Numbered from the stretch's first letter, positions 26,131-36,000 are shown. The stretch: 64,000 nucleotides of DNA from Elusimicrobium sp. (GCA_015062115.1 SUVG01000005.1:105969-169968), one strand, 5' to 3'. A program made the numbers and translations. Notes: generated by a model from the sequence alone, not told the origin.

Positions 26131-26949
26131 TTAAGGCATAAAAGGCTGATTCTTTTGGAAACAAATATCCGGCTCTATCTGCTGTTTTTGGCAAACTTCT
26201 TTTATTTTTTGGGCCAAATTATCCCAATAGGCTGTTTTTTCTTCCAAATAAATATCGCAATAAACGGGTAAGTATTGCGGATAATTTTTTTCCACAAACG
26301 AAATCACTTTTTTCTGGTATCCGGGCCGCATATTCAGGCTGTCGAAAGCATAGCGGTTGGTAAACGGCCGCGTGAGATGTATGATTTTTTCCCAATCGGT
26401 AATTTCGGGAAAAATCGGAGCAATCATCACAGCGGTGGGGATATTGTTTTCATGCAATACTCGCAACGCGTTTATACGCTCTTGTAACGAGGGGGCCCCG
26501 GGTTCGGCCAGTTGGCGGAAAGTTTCGTCTGCCGTGGAAAAAGAAAAACACACTTCCGCTTTCCACATTTCCTTTAATAAATCCATATCGCGCAGCACTA
26601 ACGGAGATTTGGTGTAAATGCACACTTCGGCCTGGGCAAAGCGAAGTTGCGTTAAAATGTTGCGGGTTAATCTAAATTGTTCTTCGTAGCGATTGTACGG
26701 GTCGGTAACGGAAGATAGCATTACCCGCGTATGAAAAAGTTTTGCCGGGTGCGTGGGGGCAGGGCACTCTTTTACATCTAAAAAATCGCCCCACTCTTCC
26801 GCATGTCCGCTCAACTTGCGCATATATTCCGCATAGCAATAGACGCACTTATGCGGACAACCGACATAGGGATTGATGGTATAATCAAAACCCGGAATTT
26901 TAGATTTTAACAGGAGTGTTTTAACAGTAGTGGTTCCTAGGGTAGTCAT
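26131..26949 (-). CDS. SPL-family radical SAM protein (spore photoproduct lyase-like)
   Basis: 272 residues. INPYVGCPHKCVYCYAEYMRK contains CxxxCxYC, the 4Fe-4S site of radical SAM enzymes, in the form typical of the SplB-like/Rv2578c group. VMLSSVTDPYNRYEEQFRLTRNIL and the later PIFPEITDWEKII region match the same group. No H2TH or DNA-binding part is visible and the host need not sporulate, so photoproduct repair is not implied. The substrate is unknown. It has only a weak ribosome binding site and is probably monocistronic. Confidence 0.85.
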   Translation of the reverse strand: MTTLGTTTVKTLLLKSKIPGFDYTINPYVGCPHKCVYCYAEYMRKLSGHAEEWGDFLDVKECPAPTHPAKLFHTRVMLSSVTDPYNRYEEQFRLTRNILTQLRFAQAEVCIYTKSPLVLRDMDLLKEMWKAEVCFSFSTADETFRQLAEPGAPSLQERINALRVLHENNIPTAVMIAPIFPEITDWEKIIHLTRPFTNRYAFDSLNMRPGYQKKVISFVEKNYPQYLPVYCDIYLEEKTAYWDNLAQKIKEVCQKQQIEPDICFQKNQPFMP

Positions 26950-27012
26950 AAGTTTTTCTCGCTGGATAAATTACTTTACAATAGTGTACAATATCAGAAA
27001 CGGGAGGGGAAT

Positions 27013-27426
27013 ATGTCGCTCGCCTGGAATCAAACACTCCAAAAACTAAAAGAAGTTTTTAATTTTTCTGCCCGACGGGAAGCCCTGTACCGCCAATGGG
27101 AAACATTGGCCGAACAAGGCAGTAAAGAAGCCCGCTATAAACTTTCTTCTTTATATCCGCAGGAAAAGAAATACTATCCCTTGGCTTTTAAGTGGACTCT
27201 TTCCCTGGCCAAGCACGGCGGAGATGCCGGGGTGATGTTGCAAGCGGCACAAATGTATCGCTTGGGGCATGGAGTGGAAACAGATGAGGCGCAGGCTCTA
27301 TTGTGGTTGGAGCGTACCCTTTCGTTACATATCCTGCAAGGGAAAAAATCTCCGTTATCCAGGCAAAAAGTCAACTCTGTTGAACGGGAAATACAATACC
27401 TTCGAAACAAAATCGGTTGGAAATAA
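27013..27426 (+). CDS. Small Sel1-like repeat protein
   Basis: 137 residues and soluble, with helical pairs that fit Sel1/TPR-like repeats: AEQGSKEARYKLSSLYPQE, then AKHGGDAGVMLQAAQMYRLGHGVETDEAQALLWLERTL. The second is close to the Sel1 consensus G-x-A-x-A-x-x-x-x-A-x-x-Y-x-x-G-x-G-V. Such proteins are protein-protein interaction scaffolds; the partner is unknown. It has a ribosome binding site CGGGAGGGG and a promoter-like TACAAT at 26988, and a terminator follows. Confidence 0.75.
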   Translation: MSLAWNQTLQKLKEVFNFSARREALYRQWETLAEQGSKEARYKLSSLYPQEKKYYPLAFKWTLSLAKHGGDAGVMLQAAQMYRLGHGVETDEAQALLWLERTLSLHILQGKKSPLSRQKVNSVEREIQYLRNKIGWK

Positions 27427-27434
27427 CTTTTCAT

Positions 27435-27459
27435 AAAGGTCTCTTTTTAGAGACCTTTT
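27435..27459 (+). terminator. Intrinsic terminator
   Basis: AAAGGTCTCT-TTTT-AGAGACCTTT followed by a T-rich stretch. Confidence 0.85.
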
Positions 27460-27536
27460 CTTTTTAACTAATCCTTTTCTTCCCTGCGAAAAAAGAATTT
27501 TCTTTCCTACACTACCAGTATTAAGCAGGGGGGATT

Positions 27537-28328
27537 ATGGGGAAAATGCGAGAGAAAACAAAGCCGCTCCAACCGAACTGTAACGGTTGTAAAGAAAGCG
27601 AAGAATTGATTTGCCGCTATAATGCGCGAGTGTTTGATCCGTGTGTGTATTTGTGTGTATGCTATTGCGGGGAAAATTTTAAGCGCACTTGGGTGCCGGA
27701 CGAGGCCCTGGGGGAGTGCCGTTTTGCGCTTGATTATCACATTACCGGATTGGAAGAAACGGTACAAATGCGGGAAGATGTTTCCCAATGGGCGGGGCAG
27801 GTGGGGGGATTGCAGGAAGCCGAACCTTCCCGTCGGGTAGATATTCTAAATGTTCAAATGCGTATCAAAACAGAAAAAGATTCCATGGGATCTGGTCAAC
27901 AGGCGGAAGTGGAAAGTGAGGAAGTTCCGCTTGTGCGAGAGGACGGAGCAGAAGTCCGTGTGTTATGCGGGCGCTGGAAGGATAAAGTCGGGCCGTTGGA
28001 AGGGCTTTTAGCACCCGAAACTTCTTTTTTAGATATTACATTGCTACCGGGGGCGGGAGAGTCTTTCCCGTTGCGGCCCCAAAATAATTCTTGGATATAT
28101 GTATTTGGCGGAAAGGGAACCTTCGGGCGAACCGGAAGAAAAAAATTCGGCCGCCGTACTTTTTTGCATATCAACGGTAGCGAAGCATATGTCTCCACCC
28201 GGTGCGAAGGGGTAAGGTTTTTGTTATTTTCCGCCCCGCGTACGGAAAAAGAACTGAAAAACTGTACCAACGGGCGTGCACATATTTGTAAGGCAACGGG
28301 TATTGATTTCGGGAATAAAAAAGAATAG
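27537..28328 (+). CDS. Cys-rich protein with a pirin-type C-terminal cupin domain
   Basis: 263 residues. Residues about 14-50 hold eight cysteines (CNGC, then C...C...CVCYC) that look like a metal or cluster-binding module. From about residue 138, EVRVLCGRWKDKVGPLEG...SFLDITLLPGAGESFPLR...WIYVFGGKGTFG follows the pattern of the C-terminal cupin of pirins. The N-terminal catalytic cupin of pirin, with its His-His-Glu-His iron site, is missing and the Cys module stands in its place. I do not know a family with this arrangement. The start could also be the ATG three codons later. Confidence 0.65.
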   Translation: MGKMREKTKPLQPNCNGCKESEELICRYNARVFDPCVYLCVCYCGENFKRTWVPDEALGECRFALDYHITGLEETVQMREDVSQWAGQVGGLQEAEPSRRVDILNVQMRIKTEKDSMGSGQQAEVESEEVPLVREDGAEVRVLCGRWKDKVGPLEGLLAPETSFLDITLLPGAGESFPLRPQNNSWIYVFGGKGTFGRTGRKKFGRRTFLHINGSEAYVSTRCEGVRFLLFSAPRTEKELKNCTNGRAHICKATGIDFGNKKE

Positions 28329-28350
28329 AGTAAAAAAAAGGGGGAACGGT

Positions 28351-29103
28351 ATGAAAAAATATACATGGATTGTGTTGTTTTTAATGTTTTGTTTTCCGTC
28401 TTGGGGACAAATTCAAAAAACTTACCATTATGGGGTAATCCCTACGGAAAACATTACCACCTTTGAGGTAAACCCTTCCATTACCACCATAGACGATAGC
28501 AAAGGCATTTCCACCAGCCAAATGACCTTAAAAGCCTATCGGGTAATTAACGAAGAATATAACTGGGGGATAGAAGTTCCGTTAGCGCGTTTTGAATCGC
28601 CTGAAAAATCGGTCAGCGGGTTAGGTGATACGGCGGTCAATGCTACTTGGTTCCAACCCAATAACAACGACCGCTTGGCCTTTGGCGCCAAAATGGAATT
28701 TTTCCTTCCCACGGCAACGGATAAACGGCTTGGGAGCGGAAAATTTCAAGCCAGTCCTTCCGTTTATGCGGTATTGTTTTTGCCGGAAAATATGTACGCT
28801 GCGGTGGGGTATAAGCACTATGTGTCGTTGTTTGGAGACCATGCCCGTGAGGATATCAACTTCGGGCGTATCCGCTTAAATATCGGCTACACTTCACCCG
28901 ACGAGTGGTGGGTGCTGACAAACCTTTATTATTACATGGATTTCGAACATAGCGGTAAAGCCGAGTTTGTGCCGGAAGTGGAAGTGGGTACTTTGGTTAA
29001 CGACGGGGTAGCCTTTTACATTAACGGCAGTACACACGCCGCCGGAAATTGGGACAGTAAAGATTGGAGTTTAGGGGTAGGATTCAAACTTTTGTATCTG
29101 TAA
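28351..29103 (+). CDS. Predicted outer-membrane beta-barrel protein
   Basis: 250 residues with a signal peptide MKKYTWIVLFLMFCFPSWGQ (cleavage near SWG-QI). The mature chain consists of alternating amphipathic strands and ends in a C-terminal aromatic/hydrophobic residue pattern (LGVGFKLLYL) seen in outer-membrane barrels. GLGDTAVNATWFQP and FGAKMEFFLPTATDKRLGSGKFQASPSVYAVLF resemble the transporter-type barrel proteins annotated near phenol-degradation MetA, as far as I recall. Start chosen at 28351 (GGGGGAACGG upstream); the longer frame overlaps the pirin-like gene. Confidence 0.72.
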   Translation: MKKYTWIVLFLMFCFPSWGQIQKTYHYGVIPTENITTFEVNPSITTIDDSKGISTSQMTLKAYRVINEEYNWGIEVPLARFESPEKSVSGLGDTAVNATWFQPNNNDRLAFGAKMEFFLPTATDKRLGSGKFQASPSVYAVLFLPENMYAAVGYKHYVSLFGDHAREDINFGRIRLNIGYTSPDEWWVLTNLYYYMDFEHSGKAEFVPEVEVGTLVNDGVAFYINGSTHAAGNWDSKDWSLGVGFKLLYL

Positions 29104-29105
29104 TA

Positions 29106-29131
29106 AAAAGCCCGCTGTTAAGCGGGCTTTT
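29106..29131. terminator. Bidirectional intrinsic terminator
   Basis: AAAAGCCCGCT-GTTA-AGCGGGCTTTT between the barrel gene and cinA; the cinA stop codon lies inside the hairpin. Confidence 0.88.
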
Positions 29132-30356
29132 CTATTTCTTCCAAAAGCATTTGCAGGGCGGCCAGGGAAGCGCGTGCGATATTGCGCTCTCTCGTGCGGG
29201 AGAATAAAAACTTTTTGGCTATGGTTCCCCGCGGGCCCGCTACGCTAATCCATACCGTCCCGACAGGTTTTTCTTCAGTGCCGCCGTCCGGCCCTGCAAT
29301 CCCCGTAGTGGAAACCGCCCATTGGGCTCCCGTTAAATGTTTCACCCCTTCTGCCATTTGGCGGGCAACCGGCTCGCTGACGGCTCCATAAGTTTGCAAA
29401 TTTTCTTTGGAAACTTGCAATGCCTGTTCTTTTACTTCGTTTGCATAAGCCACCACACCGCCCAAAAAGTAAGCGGACGCCCCCGGTACAGAGGTAATCA
29501 TTTTGGCGATATTTCCCCCGGTGCAACTTTCGGCACAGGCCACCGAAACCCCTGCTTGTTTGAGGCGTTTGGCAAAAGTTTCTTGCGGGCTTGCCTCGAG
29601 GGTGGTTTCTTCGTTTGCCAAATGGGAAACGGATTTTTTTAACCGGGCAAAAAAAGCGTCCAACTGTTCAGCATTAGTGCCCGTGGCCGTCAAGCGCAGA
29701 CGGATAAACCCGGGAGACGGTAAATAGGCCAGTGAAATGCCGTCGGGAAGGCTGTTTTCAAAAGTTGCTAACTGCATGGCCAGTTCCGCTTCGGGGATAT
29801 TATATACCGTCAGCATACAGTATCGCAGTAAACCTTGTTGAAATTTGGCCTTTAGACGGGGGAGTACTTGCGTCGGGAACAAGTGTTCCGTTTCAAACGG
29901 TACCCCGGGGAGAGAGACTAGCACTTTGTCTTCCTCTTCAAACCACATACCGCACGCCGTTCCCTTTAGATTTCTTAACGGTAAGCAACTTTTAGGCAGA
30001 ACGGCTTGGGTTTTATTATAGGCGTTTAACCGTTCGGGTTGGGCGGCAAACATTTCTTCCAGCCACGCATATACCTGCGGTTGAAATGTCAGTTCGGTAT
30101 GGAAAAACTCCGCCAAGGCCGTTTTGGTAATATCGTCTTTGGTGGGGCCCAGTCCGCCCGTTACAAAAACCGCCCGACTGTTGTTCCAGGCTTCCTTCAA
30201 TGCACGCAAAATATCAGGTTTCTTATCGGAAACGGAGCGGATTTCCACCGTTTCCATGCCGATAAGCGTTAATTCTTTTGCGATAAATCGGGAGTTGGTG
30301 TCCAAAATTTGGCCGAGTAAAATTTCGTCGCCGATAGTAATAATGGTTGCTTTCAT
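29118..30356 (-). CDS. cinA: CinA: nicotinamide-nucleotide amidase / CinA-family protein
   Basis: 412 residues from MKATIITIGDEILLGQILD. The N-terminal MoaB/MogA-like domain has GDEILLGQ...TNS, TGGLGPTKDD and SLPGVPFE. The C-terminal amidase domain has AESCTGGNIAKMITSVPGASAYFLGGVVAY and STTGIAGPDGGTEEKPVGTVWI. CinA deamidates NMN to NaMN (pyridine nucleotide recycling) and its N-terminal domain can hydrolyse ADP-ribose. It complements the NadD gene elsewhere in this window. The 11-residue upstream extension of the frame lacks a ribosome binding site, while AGAGAGG serves this ATG. Confidence 0.95.
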   Translation of the reverse strand: MKATIITIGDEILLGQILDTNSRFIAKELTLIGMETVEIRSVSDKKPDILRALKEAWNNSRAVFVTGGLGPTKDDITKTALAEFFHTELTFQPQVYAWLEEMFAAQPERLNAYNKTQAVLPKSCLPLRNLKGTACGMWFEEEDKVLVSLPGVPFETEHLFPTQVLPRLKAKFQQGLLRYCMLTVYNIPEAELAMQLATFENSLPDGISLAYLPSPGFIRLRLTATGTNAEQLDAFFARLKKSVSHLANEETTLEASPQETFAKRLKQAGVSVACAESCTGGNIAKMITSVPGASAYFLGGVVAYANEVKEQALQVSKENLQTYGAVSEPVARQMAEGVKHLTGAQWAVSTTGIAGPDGGTEEKPVGTVWISVAGPRGTIAKKFLFSRTRERNIARASLAALQMLLEEIEKPA

Positions 30357-30512
30357 AAAAAGAGACCTCTCTTGCCGATATTCTAGCACTTTTGAGCCCC
30401 GGTAGGCAGAAGGAAGGTAAAAATTATATAATATTATTATATTTCCACCGTTTTTTTGCCTTTATCGGCCCGCCTCTCAGGCGGTTTATTTTTGCCCGGT
30501 GGCAGGAGTATT

Positions 30513-31826
30513 ATGAAGAAAGAAACCATTGTCCCCAATCCGTTGGCGCTTGTGCCGCTTGCGGTATTTTTAATTTCTTATGTAGCCGTTTCGCTGGCGG
30601 CGGGTGATTTTTATAAAATGCCCATTACCGTGGCGTTTGTGTTGTCCTCGGTAGTAGCCGTGATGATGAGCAAAGGCGGCAGTTTGCATAACCGCATAGA
30701 ACTTTTCTGTAAAGGGGCCGCAAACAGCAACATCATGCTGATGGTTGTTATCTTTGTGCTGGCAGGGGCATTTGCTCAAACGGCCAAGGCCATGGGCGCG
30801 GTGGACGCTACCGTTAATTTGACGCTGTCTGTTTTGCCGAGCAATGTACTCGCGGCCGGGGTATTTTTGGCCGCTTGCGTGATTTCGGTTTCCGTCGGTA
30901 CTTCGGTGGGTACGATAGTCGCTTTGACCCCTGTGGCGGTTGGCCTTGCGCAAGAAACGGGGCTTAGTTTGGCTCTCATGGCTGCCGTGGTAGTCAGCGG
31001 TGCCATGTTTGGCGATAACCTTTCCTTTATTTCCGACACCACCATTGTGGCAACCCGTACGCAAGGGTGTAAAATGGCCGATAAATTCCGTACTAATTTT
31101 TTAATCGTAATGCCGTTTGCGTTGTTGACGACCATTTTGTATATTTTTGCGGGTAGCGGAGCCCACAACACCTTTACGCACGGTGCGATTTCTTGGATAA
31201 AAGTACTTCCGTATGTGGCAGTACTGACGGCCGCGGTGGCGGGCGTAAATGTAATGGTGGTTTTGCTGGGCGGCACCGTGTTGTGCGGGGTTATCGGCTT
31301 GCTGACGGGCGCTTTTGATGTGTGGGGGTGGACGACTTCCATGGGCGCCGGTATTAACAGTATGGGCGAACTGATTATCGTTACCTTGCTTGCCGGCGGT
31401 ATGCTGGAAATGATTCGCTACAATGGCGGGCTTGCCTGGATTATTGAAAAAACAACCGCACACATTTCCGGCCGCAAAGGGGCGGAACTGAGTATTGCCG
31501 GGGTGGTCAGTTTTGCCAACTTATGTACCGCCAACAATACGATTGCCCTTATTATGGCGGGCCCGATAGCCAAAGAAATTGCCCAAAAATACAATATTGC
31601 GCCCAATCGTTCGGCCAGTTTGTTGGATATTTTTTCCTGCTTTGTGCAGGGTATGATTCCTTATGGGGCCCAACTTTTAATGGCTGCCAGTTTGTCCGGG
31701 GTTTCTCCCGTACATATTATGAAATATCTATACTATCCGTATTTGCTGGGTATCGGGACGTTAATAGCCATTTGGCTCGGTTTTCCTCGTAAATACACGA
31801 AGCCTGCCGAAGCACCCGCCTCGTAG
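30513..31826 (+). CDS. NhaC-family Na+/H+ antiporter (or related NhaC-type organic acid exchanger)
   Basis: 437 residues with about 11-12 membrane helices. SVGTSVGTIVALTPVAVGLAQETG, VVSGAMFGDNLSFISDTTIVATRTQGC and ANNTIALIMAGPIAKEIAQKYNI are the conserved half-helix segments of the IT-superfamily NhaC group (GDNLSPISDTT motif with F in place of P). Some members exchange malate/lactate or tyrosine rather than Na+/H+, so the substrate is open. The ribosome binding site GCAGGAG supports the ATG at 30513; the extension to 30456 is unsupported. Confidence 0.88.
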   Translation: MKKETIVPNPLALVPLAVFLISYVAVSLAAGDFYKMPITVAFVLSSVVAVMMSKGGSLHNRIELFCKGAANSNIMLMVVIFVLAGAFAQTAKAMGAVDATVNLTLSVLPSNVLAAGVFLAACVISVSVGTSVGTIVALTPVAVGLAQETGLSLALMAAVVVSGAMFGDNLSFISDTTIVATRTQGCKMADKFRTNFLIVMPFALLTTILYIFAGSGAHNTFTHGAISWIKVLPYVAVLTAAVAGVNVMVVLLGGTVLCGVIGLLTGAFDVWGWTTSMGAGINSMGELIIVTLLAGGMLEMIRYNGGLAWIIEKTTAHISGRKGAELSIAGVVSFANLCTANNTIALIMAGPIAKEIAQKYNIAPNRSASLLDIFSCFVQGMIPYGAQLLMAASLSGVSPVHIMKYLYYPYLLGIGTLIAIWLGFPRKYTKPAEAPAS

Positions 31827-31889
31827 TGCATGGGTTCTTTGCGCGTGGTTTTATTTTTGATAAAATAAAAGAAATACTACCTGATTTGC

Positions 31890-31964
31890 GCGCTCGTAGT
31901 TCAATGGATAGAGCGTCAGCCTCCGAAGCTGGAAATGTGGGTTCGACTCCCGCCGAGCGCACCA
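31890..31964 (+). tRNA. tRNA-Arg (anticodon CCG)
   Basis: GCGCTCG acceptor pairs with CGAGCGC; D arm GTTCAATGGATAGAGC; anticodon stem TCAGC/GCTGG with loop CTCCGAA, giving CCG (reads CGG); T arm GGGTTCGACTCCC. A genomic CCA is present at 31962-31964, unlike the other three tRNA genes in the window. Confidence 0.95.
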
Positions 31965-31968
31965 TATT

Positions 31969-31993
31969 AAAACACGCGAAAGCGTGTTTTTTT
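31969..31993 (+). terminator. Terminator of tRNA-Arg
   Basis: AAAACACGC-GAAA-GCGTGTTTT followed by a T-run. Confidence 0.92.
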
Positions 31994-32017
31994 ATGCGCG
32001 AGGGACGGGCAAACTGC

Positions 32018-32046
32018 TTGAAATAAACTTTTTTATTCGCTATACT
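32018..32046 (+). promoter_or_regulatory. Sigma-70-type promoter TTGAAA-17-TATACT
   Basis: -35 TTGAAA at 32018-32023 and -10 TATACT at 32041-32046 with an exact 17-bp spacer. The predicted start falls at about 32053, the foot of a long hairpin RNA. A very similar -35 with the same spacing precedes the pilin gene (63088). Confidence 0.65.
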
Positions 32047-32052
32047 AATAGT

Positions 32053-32112
32053 GACTAGCAAAGGAGCGCGAGGGGCCTGCCCTCACAACATGCGGCTTTT
32101 GCTAGTTCTTTT
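32053..32112 (+). ncRNA. Candidate small structured RNA, about 60 nt
   Basis: The transcript predicted from the promoter at 32018 would begin at the base of a nested helix: ACTAGCAAA (32054-32062) pairs with TTTGCTAGT (32098-32106), then a GG bulge, AGC pairs with GCT, CGC with GCG, and an inner stem GAGGG-GCCTG-CCCTC, with an asymmetric ACAACAT bulge. TCTTTT follows, as in an intrinsic terminator. No open frame of note runs through it. It does not carry the conserved bases of SRP RNA, 6S RNA or a riboswitch that I can recall. It could also be only the terminator-like leader of the membrane protein gene at 32202, but that gene has its own promoter. Confidence 0.5.
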
Positions 32113-32189
32113 ATGTCTGTCCCTTCCCAAACAATTCTTCTGTCAAAAAATTTTGTTTTCTCCTCTTCACGCGCGCGTACGAAAAAAGA

Positions 32190-32195
32190 TATAAT
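32190..32195 (+). promoter_or_regulatory. -10 box TATAAT, leaderless start
   Basis: TATAAT ends 6 bases before the ATG at 32202; no ribosome binding site is present. Confidence 0.5.
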
Positions 32196-32201
32196 AATAT
32201 C

Positions 32202-32978
32202 ATGGATTATTTTATTTCCAAAAATAACTTTCCGTCTATTAAAACCTTTCTCTTTTTCCTGGGAGCGGGGGTTTTGTTGTGTGGGGGAGTATTTTATGTG
32301 TATCCTTGGGTTATCGGGCACGCGGCAGATTTGGCTTTCGGGCATTTTTCCATACCGCTCTTTTTGGCCCGCCACCCCGTTGTATACGGGTTGGTAGAAG
32401 GCGTGACGCGCCTAGTATATGTATTTTTGTCCATAGCCAGTTTAGATGTGTTCTTGCTTGTTTTCCTCTACCGTGTATTGGACGAGTTGGTTACCAAACA
32501 AGGGGTTGTGGGTGGGTTGTTGGCAGTTACCGGCAGAGCGCTTAAACCGCTTCTTTTGGGGCAATTGTTGCTAGGCGGAGTGTTATGCCTGTTTTTGGGT
32601 TGGATACCGTCTTTTTCCAGCCTTACTTTACTGCCCGTTTTCTTTTCCGCTTCTTTAAGTGTTTGTTTTTTTACGGCGTGCTGGGTTGTTTCTACTCTCG
32701 TGTTCGGCACGGCCTTTGCCGTAACGGAAGAGGGAAAAGCGGCTTTACTGCAAACGCGGAAACTGCTGAAAACCCATTGGCTTTTTTGGAGTTTCTTTTT
32801 TCTGGCCGTTGTATCGGCCGGTTTTTTGCCGGCGGTCGTTTTCTTAAAAATGGGCGTATCCGGCGGAATTTTTCTATCCGTTTTTTATTTGATTTTCGGT
32901 ATGTTTAACCAATTGCTGGTGTGGAGTGTTTTTTTAAGTTGGCTTTTCCGTAACCCGGAGATTTTAGCGGTTGACTGA
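32202..32978 (+). CDS. Hypothetical multi-pass membrane protein
   Basis: 258 residues, six probable membrane helices: about 17-40, 70-95, 117-135, 143-172, 196-220, 227-250. A short amphipathic loop (EEGKAALLQTRKLLKTHWLFW) precedes the fifth. The layout with a loop of this type recalls DUF4013/YciC-like membrane proteins, but I cannot assign a family. The next gene starts 58 bases after its stop. It is probably an inner-membrane protein. Confidence 0.65.
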   Translation: MDYFISKNNFPSIKTFLFFLGAGVLLCGGVFYVYPWVIGHAADLAFGHFSIPLFLARHPVVYGLVEGVTRLVYVFLSIASLDVFLLVFLYRVLDELVTKQGVVGGLLAVTGRALKPLLLGQLLLGGVLCLFLGWIPSFSSLTLLPVFFSASLSVCFFTACWVVSTLVFGTAFAVTEEGKAALLQTRKLLKTHWLFWSFFFLAVVSAGFLPAVVFLKMGVSGGIFLSVFYLIFGMFNQLLVWSVFLSWLFRNPEILAVD

Positions 32979-33036
32979 CTTGCTTTTTGTGAGGAAAACA
33001 TTATCCTATCTTAATAGCGAAAAAGAGACGAAATCT

Positions 33037-36000
33037 ATGAAAATAAAACAAATCCTTGTTCTGCTTTTTTTATTTGTATGTTCCCCGATGCTTGCCGTGT
33101 CGCAGGAATTGTCGGCGTTGGAACAATCTATTTCCGCCGCGGCGGAAAAGGCCATGCAAAACCAAAATGATGAAACCTTGGTTCAGTTGGGTTACAAAAT
33201 GGCCAAAGAAAAATGCCCCTACGACCCCTTTGAGTGTACGCGCGATATCATATTCAAAGCCGAGTACGAAGCAGGTGGCGATATTTTGCAAGCCTTTGTG
33301 TGCGACGAAAAAGAAAATGGCGTGTGCTTGACTGCCTTGGCTTTTGCGCGCGGCGGGATTCGTTATGCGTTGGAGCAAACTTACTGGAAAGGTAAACCCA
33401 TTAAAGAGGTGGGGAGCGTGGTTTCGGCTTTGGTAACGGAATATGGGGTACAATCGGAAAAAGATGCCGAAATGGCTACTAAGTATTTTTATGATTTATT
33501 AAAAGATGCTCATAAAGATTGCGATTCCGGTTTCTCCATAGATTACGGCTCCGCGGCGCACCGGGCTGACCAACGCCAAGCGCGGGAACGCAAATCGAAT
33601 AACTGTGCTTCCGAGGTGGCGGGCCTGTCCGCTATTGCCATGTTGGCCCAAAACGCAACGGAAAAAAATGAGGCCGCCGATAAAATTTATGACTTATTGG
33701 AAGATACTTATTCTTCCTCTGCCGCGGGCATTGTAATTCCCGGTTGTATATCGGCGTTGGCCGTTTTGGATACGCAGAAGTCCTTTTCTTTAATTGAAAA
33801 ATTTTTATTGGACGAAACGATCCCCACCACCGCGGGAGATGTGTTGCACTCCGTTTCTCTTTCCGGGGTGGCCCGGGGGGCGCTACGCGGTGTAAATAAC
33901 TTGCGCGGGGGGGATTCCCGTTACTTAAACCGTATCAACGAAAGTTTCCAATACTTGGATAAAGATGAAGCACGCCGACAAGGCCATAAATCGATGGAAG
34001 CCTACCAAGCCCAATATCCGCAAGGAAACTTGTTGGAAGATGTCGGCTATATGTTAGGAGAACTCAGTAAAGAAAACCCGCGTGCGCAGGCCTTATCCAA
34101 AAAAATTATAAATAAAGCAAACGAGTATGCCATAGAAGATACCCATGCCGCCGGAAGAATTCATTACCCGGTTGTGTTAGGTATTATGAGCGGACTACGC
34201 AAACACGGAAATACTTTTATCTATCTTCCCAAACCCGAACTGTTAAACCTTTTTTACAAAGGAGATTGGTGGGATATTAACGAAGGAACCCAGCGGCGTG
34301 TACATTATGTGGCCCAACAATTTGCCAAACAACGCGGTTATACTTGGAAGGAACCGGCCAAAGACCCGGAAAAGCACGAGCGATATGTGTATAATGCTCG
34401 CTTGTTAAATATGGGAGAAGTGGGGGATATGGTTGTATCCGCTGTGTCGATGGGTGCCTTGGTAGTTAGTTTGCCTGCTATGGCAAAAGGATTGGCCGGG
34501 TGTGTGCGCGCGCTTACTTCTCGTACTACTTGGATGAAGGGCGGTAAGCAATTATTAGATTTACAACGAAAAGTTCGCCAACGGGTTGCTAGCCCTTCCG
34601 TGCGCGGCGCGCGAGCCTCGTCTGCGCGTCCGTCTTCTGCCTCTGCAGGGGTTTCTTCCAAAACGACCGTTCCGGCTACAAAGGCCGCTTCCACAACGGG
34701 TAACGGTGCACCCCGCGTTGCCGCTACGCCCAAACAGAAGGTAAAAACTCCTGCCGCTAAACCGTCTTCCGCTGCAAAACCTGCCGCTTCTACTAAACCG
34801 ACGAGCGGTAATGCTAAACCTGCGGCGGCTACTGCAGCCGAAAAAACCTCGGCAGCACCTACGCGTGCCCAAATTGAAAGCGAACTTACGGGGCCGTTAA
34901 GTGAACGCGTGCAAACCGCTCAAGTGAAGGCCAGTAGTTATGCGGAACGCTCTTTAATGCCTAAAGCCACCGGTAAGCAAACGGGGCATTATGTGGCTCG
35001 TTCGGATAATTTGGTGTATGTGGAATCGCACCCGACTGACCCGACCAAGGCCGTGTTCTATTACGCTGACGATATGGGTTCGGTGGTAAGCCCGAAGGAA
35101 GTTCCCATGGCACAATACGATGCGTTAATGAGTTCCATGAGTGCAGCCGAAAAGAATATGTTTGCCCGCGGTCAAAGTGTGTACAGCGATGTAATTGCTA
35201 CTGCTCGTACAACCCGTGAGTACGACCGCTTGGACGATTTGGCCCGTCAAATTAAAAATTTACGCACCAAGCGTAATGATATTATTAAAGCCCGCCCGCA
35301 TGTGGCCGATGACCCGGCTCATTTTGCCCAGATTCGCAAAATAGATAGCGAATTGGCAGCCTTACAAAAAGAAGCCAGCCGTACGATAAAAGATATGTCT
35401 AAAAACGGTATGGGTAACGAACGGACCTTGGCTCAAATGTTTGAATATGAATTGGAAACTTTTACCGCCACGGCTAAGCCGCGTGCTTCCACTTTAAGTT
35501 ATGCAAACAGAGGCGGACTTATGCCCAAGGCCAGCGGTAAACCGACTGGAGAATTTAAGCCGCTTCCCGATAATTTGGTGTATGTGGAATCTCACCCCAC
35601 CGATCCGACCAAAGCCGTTTTCTACTACGCAGACGATATGGGCAAAGCCGTAACCCCGAAGGAAGTTCCCATGGCTCAATATGATGCTATGATGAGTTCC
35701 ATGAGCGCGGCCGAAAAGAATATGCTGGCCCGCGCAGGTGATTTGTATGCCGATGTGATTGGTACGGCCCGCCAAGAAAAAGAATTTACCCGTCTGAACG
35801 ATTTGGCCCGTCAGATTAAAGGGTTGCGTAGCCAACGTGCCGATATTATCCGTGCTAAAGCGCATGTGGCGGACGACCCTGCGCACTTTGCCCAAATTCG
35901 TCAGATTGACAATCAAATCTCGGCTTTAACACAAGAGGCTACTCGTACGATAAAAGATATGTCTAAAAACGGTATGGGTAACGAACGGACCTTGGCTCAA

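Noticed and set aside
26131..26949. True spore photoproduct lyase
   Set aside because: Only the radical SAM core is shared and nothing else in the window points to sporulation.
32113..32201. Riboswitch in front of the membrane protein at 32202
   Set aside because: That gene has its own -10 box 6 bases upstream, leaving no leader for a riboswitch to act on.
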